33,119 nt of DNA, taken from JAOADN01 sp046155885. GTDB lineage: Bacteria; Pseudomonadota; Alphaproteobacteria; Rhodobacterales; Rhodobacteraceae. Below are positions 1 through 5,803 of the stretch, one piece after another. The position numbers and the translations under genes were made by a program. Numbering within the stretch: the first letter of the stretch is position 1; each line of letters starts with the position of its first letter. The notes under the pieces are model-generated. The model saw only the letters and a list, made by a program, of their open reading frames with translations, was not told the origin of the DNA and searched no databases. The stretch lies in NCBI GenBank assembly GCA_046155885.1, contig JBJXFU010000096.1, positions 1-33,119 of the forward strand, given 5' to 3'.

Positions 1-451
1 CAACGACCAGAAGGCGCCTGCCGGACGCGAATTCCGGCTTCATCGCGTCGATATCGGCCAGCGTCCTGACCGTGTAGACCCCCGCCAGTTCGCCCCCGGC
101 CTGGGCGGGCAGGCGGCGGGGCACCGCACCGGTGGTCAGCGCGAGCTGGCTGTAGGGCAGCGCGGTTCCGTCTGACTGCGTCACGGTCTTCGCCGCCCTG
201 TCGATTCCGGTCACCGTGCTGCCGGTGCGCAGGTCGATTCCGTGTTCGGCCCAGAACTCCGGCGCGCGCAGGAACAGCCGGTCGAGCTCCATCTCGCCCA
301 TCAGATAGCCCTTGGACAGCGGCGGGCGCTGGTAGGGCGCGGCGGGTTCCTCGCCGATCAGGGTGACCGGGCCGTCGTGCCCGAGCGAGCGCAGCTTCGC
401 GGCGAGCGAGGCCCCGGCCTGCCCGGCGCCCACGATCACGATGCCCGACAT
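1..451 (-). CDS. FAD/NAD(P)-dependent ferredoxin reductase-like protein (C-terminus off the window)
   Basis: The first 150 codons are visible and the rest lies beyond the left edge. The N-terminus has a dinucleotide-binding GAGQAG motif directly after a beta strand (residues about 3-13). The segment PYQRPPLSKGYL (about 39-50) is characteristic of rhodocoxin/putidaredoxin-type ferredoxin reductases, which pass electrons from NAD(P)H through FAD to a 2Fe-2S ferredoxin. The start at 449-451 has a GAGGGAG Shine-Dalgarno in front of it. The gene diverges from the peroxiredoxin gene across a 78-bp gap. The partner ferredoxin or oxygenase is not in the window, so the substrate system is unknown. The family call is firm; nitrite-reductase-like or AIF-like relatives are less likely alternatives. 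Confidence 0.85.
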   Translation of the reverse strand, partial: MSGIVIVGAGQAGASLAAKLRSLGHDGPVTLIGEEPAAPYQRPPLSKGYLMGEMELDRLFLRAPEFWAEHGIDLRTGSTVTGIDRAAKTVTQSDGTALPYSQLALTTGAVPRRLPAQAGGELAGVYTVRTLADIDAMKPEFASGRRLLVV

Positions 452-486
452 CGCACACTCCCTCTGGCTGACAGCGCGGGCGAAGC

Positions 487-492
487 TATAAC
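487..492 (+). promoter_or_regulatory. Possible sigma70 -10 element for the peroxiredoxin gene
   Basis: TATAAC lies 37 bp before the peroxiredoxin start and is one of the few AT-rich hexamers in this GC-rich DNA. No good -35 hexamer sits at 16-18 bp, so activation by a regulator is possible. This rests on motif matching only. Confidence 0.3.
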
Positions 493-529
493 CAGCACGG
501 CACGGGAACGCCAACAGGAAGGACCATCA

Positions 530-1015
530 ATGTCGATCAGAGTCGGGAGCCGCCTGCCGGCGGCAAGCTTCGTGACGATGGGGGCGGAGGGGCCCGCGAC
601 GGTGGACTTCGCGGCGCGGGTGGCGGGGAAGAAGGTCGTGGTCTTCGGCCTGCCGGGCGCCTTTACCGGGCCCTGCAGCACCATCCACATCCCGAGCTTC
701 ATCCGCACCGCCGACGCGCTGCGCGCGAAGGGGGTGGACGAGATCATCTGCATCGCGGTCAACGATCCCTTCGTACTGAAGGCCTGGGGCGAGGCGACGG
801 GGGCGGCGAAGGCCGGGATCACCATGATGGGCGACGCCGACGGGGCCTTCACCAGGGCGCTGGGCATGGACTTCACCGCCCCGGCGATCGGGCTTTACGG
901 CCGGTCGAACCGTTATGCGCTGGTGCTGGAGGACGGGGCGGTGACGGTGGCGAACGTCGACAAGCCCAACACCTGCGACATTTCGAAGGGCGAGGCATTG
1001 CTGGCGGCGATGTGA
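530..1015 (+). CDS. Peroxiredoxin, Prx5 type (thiol peroxidase)
   Basis: This 161-residue protein belongs to the AhpC/TSA superfamily, Prx5 branch, which reduces hydrogen peroxide and organic peroxides in the cytoplasm using glutathione/glutaredoxin or thioredoxin. The peroxidatic site PGAFTGPC is present, with Cys49 after the conserved Pro and Thr. Further cysteines are Cys74 and Cys149; the latter, in the C-terminal NTCDISKG segment, is a candidate resolving cysteine. The start at 530 was chosen because an AGGAAGGA ribosome binding site ends 6 bases upstream and translation then begins exactly at the family N-terminus. An in-frame extension back to 242 runs antisense over the reductase gene and is not credible. 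Length is normal for the family. Confidence 0.95.
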   Translation: MSIRVGSRLPAASFVTMGAEGPATVDFAARVAGKKVVVFGLPGAFTGPCSTIHIPSFIRTADALRAKGVDEIICIAVNDPFVLKAWGEATGAAKAGITMMGDADGAFTRALGMDFTAPAIGLYGRSNRYALVLEDGAVTVANVDKPNTCDISKGEALLAAM

Positions 1016-1027
1016 GGCCGATCTGTA

Positions 1028-1087
1028 GGCATCAGAATATTCACGAATATTCTGATGCCCGGCAAATCCTTCGAGAAGGATTTGCCG
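1028..1087. repeat. Two adjacent perfect palindromes between convergent genes (bidirectional terminator or dispersed repeat)
   Basis: Arm pairs are 1028-1042 with 1045-1059 (15 bp, 2-nt centre) and 1060-1072 with 1075-1087 (13 bp, 2-nt centre). They abut with no spacer. Both centres have the form TTC-NN-GAA. They fill the gap between the convergent peroxiredoxin and pterin dehydratase genes, so they probably end transcription from both sides. There is no T-run, and the first palindrome is unusually AT-rich (GAATATTC) for this DNA, so a mobile or dispersed palindromic repeat is also possible. Confidence 0.7.
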
Positions 1088-1105
1088 CCCCGGCGTCGCG
1101 CGAAC

Positions 1106-1477
1106 CTAGCCAGACCTGCCGGCCGCCCGTTCCTCGCACAGGCACATGACCGGCGCCGACAGGTCGCGCATCACCTCGGCCCCCTCGCCGGCCCGGTCCA
1201 TGGCCGCCGCCAGCTTCAGGTCGAGCTCCGTCAGCCCCTTCGCCGAATGCGTGGTCAGCGTCGCGTCCACCAGGTTGTAGACGTTCCGCCATTCCGGGTG
1301 GTGGTTCAGCTTCTCGGCCGCCAGCGCGACCCGCGACATGAATCCCCAGGCTTCCGAAAAGCTCCGGAACTTCCAGACCTTGCGGATCGCGTCGCGCCCC
1401 TTGGCCGCGCCCCAGCCGGTTTCGCCCAGGGCCGGCAGGGCCGCGGCCCGTTCAGCTTGCGTCAGCAGGTTCGCCAT
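1106..1477 (-). CDS. phhB: Pterin-4a-carbinolamine dehydratase
   Basis: The 123-residue product is a 4a-hydroxytetrahydrobiopterin dehydratase, which recycles the pterin cofactor after aromatic amino acid hydroxylation; in many bacteria its exact role is unclear. The signature is complete: EKLNHHPEW followed by NVYN, then LTTHS and a downstream Asp, giving the two adjacent histidines and the distal histidine of the active site. The start at 1475-1477 follows a purine-rich GGAAAGGGAAG site. It overlaps the 3' end of the upstream GNAT-like gene by 26 nt, so the two are translationally linked. The C-terminal tail of about 20 residues is longer than the minimal family core. No phenylalanine hydroxylase is nearby. 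Confidence 0.93.
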   Translation of the reverse strand: MANLLTQAERAAALPALGETGWGAAKGRDAIRKVWKFRSFSEAWGFMSRVALAAEKLNHHPEWRNVYNLVDATLTTHSAKGLTELDLKLAAAMDRAGEGAEVMRDLSAPVMCLCEERAAGRSG

Positions 1478-2666
1478 CTTCCCTTTCCTCCGCCGTGCCG
1501 GGCCCCCGCCGGAAGGGTCCATAGGCGGTCATCACCTCGATTTCCTGCCCCACCGCCGCGCGTTCCGCGCGCAGGTAGCGGGCCACGGCCTCGCGCAGGC
1601 CCCTGTCGGCGATCCAGTGCAGCGAGTGGCACTCTGCCGGCAGATAGCCGCGCGCCAGCTTGTGTTCGCCCTGCGCCCCGGCCTCGACCCGGGAAAGGCC
1701 GGTTTCGATCGCATGGTCGATGGCCTGATGGTAGCAGAGTTCGAAATGCAGGTACGGGTGATGTTCGGTGGCGCCCCAGTAGCGGCCGAACAACGCCGCG
1801 CGCCCGATGAAGTTCAGCGCGCCCGCCACCGGGCGGCCTTCGCGTTCGGCCAGGACCAGCAGGACATCGCCGCGCATCGTCTGGTGCACCGCGTCGAAGA
1901 ATGCGCGGGTCAGGTAGGGGCGGCCCCATTTGCGGCTGCCGGTGTCCTGGTAGAAGCGCCAGAAGGCATCCCAGTGCGCGGGGCGGATGTCGTCGCCGGT
2001 CAGCCGCAGGATGCGCCCGCCGAAGCCCTGCGCCACGGCCCTTTCCCTGCGGATCGCCTTGCGCTTGCGCGAGGAGAGGTCGGCAAGGAAGGCATCGTAG
2101 TCCGCATAGCCCCGGTTGTGCCAGTGGAACTGCTGCGTGACCCGGTGCAGAAGCCCCGCCGCCGCGCCGGCGGCCGCCTCTTCGCCCGTGCAGAAGGTGA
2201 CGTGCAGCGACGATACCCCCGCCTGTTCCGCGAACCCGACCGCGCCCGCCATCAGCGCCGCGCCGCCTGCTTTCCCGGCGCCGGGCGCGGTCAGGAAACG
2301 CCGCCCGGTGGCGGGGGTGAAGGGCACCGCGCCCTGCAGTTTCGGGTAGTACCGCCCGCCCGCGCGCTCCCACGCCTCGGCCCAGCCGTGGTCGAAGATG
2401 TATTCGCCCTGGCTGTGGGATTTGGCGTAGAGCGGCATCACCCCGGCAATCGCGCCGCCGATCCGCAGGACAAGGTGCCGGGGCTGCCAGCCGGTGCCCG
2501 GGCCCACCGAGCCCGAGGTTTCGAGTGCGTCGAGGAAGCGGTGGGTGGTGAAGGGGTCAAGCGGGCGCCCTCCGTCCGCCGCCTCGGGGCAGGCGCAGGC
2601 GTCCCAGTCCCCGGGGGGGATGTCGGCCAGCGAGGTCGGGACCGTGATCTGGGCTGAGTCGGGCAT
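1452..2666 (-). CDS. FemAB/GNAT-like acyltransferase-fold protein of the COG3146 family
   Basis: The product is a 404-residue protein of the 'GNAT family N-acetyltransferase / peptidogalycan biosynthesis' group found in many proteobacteria. Recognisable segments are YYPKLQGAVPFTPATG (about 106-121), HWHNRGYADYDAFLADL followed by the basic stretch SSRKRKAIRRER, and the C-terminal YLPAECHS region. FemAB relatives add amino acids to peptidoglycan or other acceptors from aminoacyl-tRNA, but the reaction of this group is not established. The start at 2664-2666 (MPDSAQ) begins the conserved domain; in-frame sequence upstream is low-complexity and unlikely to be translated. It sits 59 bp after the phosphodiesterase gene and overlaps the pterin dehydratase gene. 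Confidence 0.85.
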   Translation of the reverse strand: MPDSAQITVPTSLADIPPGDWDACACPEAADGGRPLDPFTTHRFLDALETSGSVGPGTGWQPRHLVLRIGGAIAGVMPLYAKSHSQGEYIFDHGWAEAWERAGGRYYPKLQGAVPFTPATGRRFLTAPGAGKAGGAALMAGAVGFAEQAGVSSLHVTFCTGEEAAAGAAAGLLHRVTQQFHWHNRGYADYDAFLADLSSRKRKAIRRERAVAQGFGGRILRLTGDDIRPAHWDAFWRFYQDTGSRKWGRPYLTRAFFDAVHQTMRGDVLLVLAEREGRPVAGALNFIGRAALFGRYWGATEHHPYLHFELCYHQAIDHAIETGLSRVEAGAQGEHKLARGYLPAECHSLHWIADRGLREAVARYLRAERAAVGQEIEVMTAYGPFRRGPGTAEEREDGEPADAS

Positions 2667-2725
2667 CGGACGCGGTGGCCTTCCAGTCGGTGGCCGTCTG
2701 CAAGTTGGCCCGCCGGGCGGCCCCG

Positions 2726-3511
2726 TCAAGCGGCGGGGATGTCGGCGGGGTAGCCCTCGAACGTCACGTTGTCGGCGATCCGGCGCGCCTCGGCTTCTTG
2801 CCCGGGCGACCGGATGGTCCAGCACAGCACCGGAACCCCCCGCGCCTTGAGCCGGACGATTGCCGGACGGTGCAGGTACTGGCGGTCACACGAGATGAAC
2901 GACGCCCCGACCCGGTCGAAATCGCCCGCATCGGCCAGGTGAAGCGCCCGGTCTGCCGGCAGGCCGCCATAGGTGGAATCCACCGGCCCGCCGACGGTGA
3001 GGCCGCGCGCGACGGCCGGGGCGGCCTCGGCCAGCGCGGCCACCGTGTGCGGATTGTAGGACATGACGGCGACGGGTCCGGCCGAGGCGGCAAGGACACG
3101 GGCGATGGCGGCTTCGAACGGCCCGGTGCCGGCGGCGCCCATCGCCGTCTGGTCCTTCACCTCGATCAGCACCGCCACCCGTCCGGCGACGGCCGCCAGA
3201 ACCTCGGCCAGGGTGGGGATGCGCTCGGCGGTGCCTTGCAGGGGCATGCTGGCAAGTTCGGCGGCCGGGAAGTCATGCACCGCACCCTGACGGCCGGCCA
3301 GGCGCGGCAGGTCGTGGTCGTGGAAGACCATCGGCACGCCGTCGGCCGAGGGCTGGATGTCGATTTCGATCCCGTAACCGGCAGCGACCGCCGCGCGCAC
3401 GGCGGCAAGCGAGTTTTCGGGCCGCCCGGCGCGCAGGTCATGCAGCGCCCGGTGGGCGATGGGCGCGCGCAGGAACGCCGCCGGAAGGGGCACAACCGGG
3501 GGTTCGGCCAT
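2726..3511 (-). CDS. ugpQ: Glycerophosphodiester phosphodiesterase
   Basis: This 261-residue cytoplasmic GDPD enzyme (no signal peptide) hydrolyses glycerophosphodiesters to sn-glycerol-3-phosphate plus an alcohol. The catalytic set is visible: His20-Arg21 in AHRAL, Glu32-Asn33 in PEN, Glu49 and Asp51 in EIDIQ, His64 in FHDHD, and Glu117/Lys119 in IEVKD. The ATG shares one base with the TGA of the RidA-family gene (TGATG), so the pair is translationally coupled. Length matches short UgpQ-like GDPDs; the symbol is by family resemblance and the true substrate could differ. Confidence 0.9.
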   Translation of the reverse strand: MAEPPVVPLPAAFLRAPIAHRALHDLRAGRPENSLAAVRAAVAAGYGIEIDIQPSADGVPMVFHDHDLPRLAGRQGAVHDFPAAELASMPLQGTAERIPTLAEVLAAVAGRVAVLIEVKDQTAMGAAGTGPFEAAIARVLAASAGPVAVMSYNPHTVAALAEAAPAVARGLTVGGPVDSTYGGLPADRALHLADAGDFDRVGASFISCDRQYLHRPAIVRLKARGVPVLCWTIRSPGQEAEARRIADNVTFEGYPADIPAA

Positions 3512-3975
3512 CAGCGGACCTGAAAGATCGCCTCGACCTCGACGGCGACGCCAAGTGGCAGCGCACCGGCCGAAATCGCCGAACGGGCATGGCGCCCGGC
3601 TTCGCCCATCACCTCGACAAGGAAGTCCGAACAGCCGTTCATCACCTTGGGCTGGTCGGTGAAGTCGGGCGTCGAGTTGACGAAGCCCGTCAGCTTCACC
3701 GCCCGGACGACGCGCCCGAAATCGCCCCCGCAAGCCCGGCGGAGCTGCGCGAGCAGGCTGATCGCGCAAAGCCGCGCCGCCGCCGCGCCGGCCGTCACGT
3801 CGAGGTCAGCACCAAGCTTGCCCTTCACCAGCCCACCGGGGCCCTGGCTGATCTGGCCGGAGATGAAGACCAGATCGCCGGCCAGCACGAAGGGGATGTA
3901 GTTCGCCGCCGGGGGCGCGGCCTCGGGCAGGGTCACGCCAAGCTCCTGCAGCCGCGCGTCGATGGGATTGGCCAT
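3511..3975 (-). CDS. RidA-family (YjgF/YER057c/UK114) protein
   Basis: The 154-residue protein belongs to the RidA superfamily, whose archetype hydrolyses reactive enamine/imine intermediates made by PLP enzymes. The C-terminal core HARSAISAGALPLGVAVEVE carries the conserved Arg and the VEVEA-like strand. The N-terminal segment NYIPFVLAGDLVFISGQ matches the family opening strands. At about 154 residues it is the longer subgroup rather than the 130-residue archetype, so deaminase activity is likely but unproven. The start at 3973-3975 has a strong GGAGGTGA site. It is the first gene of a minus-strand cluster continuing into the phosphodiesterase, the GNAT-like gene and the pterin dehydratase. 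Confidence 0.9.
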   Translation of the reverse strand: MANPIDARLQELGVTLPEAAPPAANYIPFVLAGDLVFISGQISQGPGGLVKGKLGADLDVTAGAAAARLCAISLLAQLRRACGGDFGRVVRAVKLTGFVNSTPDFTDQPKVMNGCSDFLVEVMGEAGRHARSAISAGALPLGVAVEVEAIFQVR

Positions 3976-4129
3976 GGCTCACCTCCGGGATTCGGTCCGG
4001 GGGCGAAGCTAGCGGGCGGCGCGGGCGGGGGGAAGGACCGGTGCGGGAGGGCCGGGGAGAAGCCGGGGCAATGGAGGCACGCGCCCGGGCACAGGATCGC
4101 AGCCGCGGGGCGCGGGGGCAGCGGGCGGG

Positions 4130-4158
4130 TTGAAACTCCCGGCCGGCGCAAATAGCCT
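4130..4158 (+). promoter_or_regulatory. Possible sigma70 promoter for mlaA-mlaC
   Basis: TTGAAA (4130-4135) is followed after 17 bp by TAGCCT (4153-4158), which keeps the key T, A and final T of the -10 element. The predicted leader is about 65 nt before the GTG start at 4232. Motif evidence only. Confidence 0.4.
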
Positions 4159-4231
4159 AGGGCGGTCAGGGAAGCCGGAGCCGCAGCGCGCCCGCGCCGG
4201 CCCGCCGCAGCCGAAAAACAGGACCGAGACA

Positions 4232-5005
4232 GTGACGAACCCCTTTCGGACGGACGAGCCTGTTCTCCGCCGGCGCGCGGCGCTTCCGGCGGCCGCCCTG
4301 CTGGGGCTGGCGCTGACGGCCTGCGCGCCCCCGACCGCGACCCGCGATCCGGGATTCAACGACCCCTACGAGCCGTCGAACCGCCAGATCCACGGCTTCA
4401 ACAAGGCGGTCGACCAGACGCTGTTCGGCGGCGGCGGCAAGCGCGGCGTGATCCCGAAGATTCCCAAGCCCCTGGCGCGCGGGTTTTCGAACTTCACCGC
4501 CAATCTGGGCGCGCCGTCGAACGTGCTGAACAGCGTGCTGCAGGGCCGTCCCGGCCCGGCCGCGTCCAACACCCTGCGCTTCGCGGTCAACACCACGGCC
4601 GGGATCGGCGGGCTGATCGACGTGGCCTCGGCGCTGGGCCTGCCGCGCGAGGACACGGATTTCGGCGAAACGCTGCACGTCTGGGGCGTGCCCGAGGGCG
4701 CCTATCTGGAAATGCCCTTCATCGGGCCATCGACGGAACGCGACATCGCGGGCACCATCGTGGGCATCGCGATCAACCCGGCCAACACGATCTTTTCGCC
4801 GCCCGAAAGCGGCTACGTCGTCGGCGCCTTCCTGACCGCCAAGGTCGGCGAGCGGCAGCGCTTTGCCGGCACCGTCGAATCGATCCTTTACGAAAGCGCC
4901 GACAGCTATGCGCAGTCGCGCCTCCTCTACCTCCAGAACCGCCGCTTCGAGCTCGGGCAGGAGGAAGAGGTCATCGACCCGAACGAGGACCCCTATGCGC
5001 CATGA
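4232..5005 (+). CDS. mlaA: MlaA/VacJ-family outer-membrane lipoprotein
   Basis: MlaA removes mislocalised phospholipids from the outer leaflet of the outer membrane and passes them to periplasmic MlaC. With the GTG start at 4232 the protein has 257 residues, a basic N-terminus, a hydrophobic stretch and a lipobox LTAC with the lipidated Cys31. The family core follows: DPYEPSNRQIHGFN near 44-57, the NFTANLGAPSNVLNSVLQG region, and RFAVNTTAGIGGL. An ATG at 4130 in frame would bury the signal sequence and overlaps the predicted promoter, so GTG is preferred. The stop codon overlaps the start of mlaC by 11 nt, giving tight coupling with its periplasmic partner. The inner-membrane MlaFED transporter is not in the window. 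Confidence 0.94.
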   Translation: MTNPFRTDEPVLRRRAALPAAALLGLALTACAPPTATRDPGFNDPYEPSNRQIHGFNKAVDQTLFGGGGKRGVIPKIPKPLARGFSNFTANLGAPSNVLNSVLQGRPGPAASNTLRFAVNTTAGIGGLIDVASALGLPREDTDFGETLHVWGVPEGAYLEMPFIGPSTERDIAGTIVGIAINPANTIFSPPESGYVVGAFLTAKVGERQRFAGTVESILYESADSYAQSRLLYLQNRRFELGQEEEVIDPNEDPYAP

Positions 5006-5600
5006 TCCGGAACGCCGCCGCCTCCTGACCTCGGCCGCCGCCGCCGCGCTGGCGGTCACGCTGCCGCGCCCGGCTTTCGCGCTGAACGTCGATGAGGCGC
5101 GGGCGCTTGTCGACAAGGTGGTGGGCGACATCAACGCGGTGATCGCCTCGGGCAAGCCGGTCGAGGCGATGATCCGCGACTTCGAGGGTATCTTCACCCG
5201 CTATGCCGACGTGGGCTACATCGCGCAAAGCTCGCTCGGGCCGGCCGGCCGGGCGGCGAGCAAGGGCGAGCTTTCGCAATATGCCAAGGCCTTCGCGGGC
5301 TACATTTCCCGGAAGTACGGCAAGCGGTTCCGCGAGTTCATCGGCGGGTCCATCGAGGTGACCGACGCGCATCCCCTGAAAAGCTTCTTCGAGGTCACCT
5401 CGGTTGCCAGGCTGAAGGGCGAAGCGCCGTTCGAAGTGCGCTGGCACGTCTTCGACAAGAACGGCAAGCAGAAGTTCTTCAACCTGATCATCGAGGGCGT
5501 GAACATGCTCGCCTCCGAACGCACCGAGATCGGCGCGATGCTCGACCAGGCGGGCGGCGATATCGGGAAACTGTCGGCGGCGCTGACGCGGGCGGGGTAG
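4995..5600 (+). CDS. mlaC: MlaC/Ttg2D-family periplasmic phospholipid-binding protein
   Basis: MlaC ferries phospholipids between MlaA at the outer membrane and the MlaFED complex at the inner membrane. The 201-residue product begins with a basic RRRLL motif, a hydrophobic Ala-rich stretch and a probable cleavage after PAFA (residue 29). The twin arginines make Tat export plausible. The mature part shows family features: a helical N-terminus, then RYADVGYIAQSSLG, and the C-terminal FNLIIEGVNMLASERTE segment. The start was chosen at 4995 because it restores the signal peptide and overlaps the mlaA stop. Alternative: another Tol-associated ABC substrate-binding helper, less likely beside mlaA. 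Confidence 0.9.
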   Translation: MRHDPERRRLLTSAAAAALAVTLPRPAFALNVDEARALVDKVVGDINAVIASGKPVEAMIRDFEGIFTRYADVGYIAQSSLGPAGRAASKGELSQYAKAFAGYISRKYGKRFREFIGGSIEVTDAHPLKSFFEVTSVARLKGEAPFEVRWHVFDKNGKQKFFNLIIEGVNMLASERTEIGAMLDQAGGDIGKLSAALTRAG

Positions 5601-5654
5601 GGCCTGCCGAGCCTTGGCGGAACCGCCGATGCCCCGGCCGGGTTGAGTGGGAAA

Positions 5655-5694
5655 GGGCAGCCTTCCAGTGGAAGGATGCCCCCGCTCATGCGGG
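5655..5694. terminator. Tandem hairpins between convergent mlaC and PBP1A genes
   Basis: The first stem-loop (5655-5681) is GGGCA-G-CCTTCC with loop AGT and GGAAGG-A-TGCCC, one G-A mismatch. A second follows at 5681-5694: CCCGC, loop TCAT, GCGGG. No T-run follows on either strand. The position in the 203-bp gap between convergent genes supports a terminator role for both. Confidence 0.5.
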
Positions 5695-5803
5695 AACAGT
5701 TCCCCGTGGCCATCGACCCGCGCGATGAGAGAGGGGATCGCCTGACCGCGGGCGGCCAGCCAGTCATCCAGCCCGGACGCGCGATCCGGACCCCGATCCC
5801 GGC

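Noticed and set aside
242..529. An N-terminal extension of the peroxiredoxin
   Set aside because: It is antisense to the reductase gene and precedes a strong AGGAAGGA site at the normal family start.
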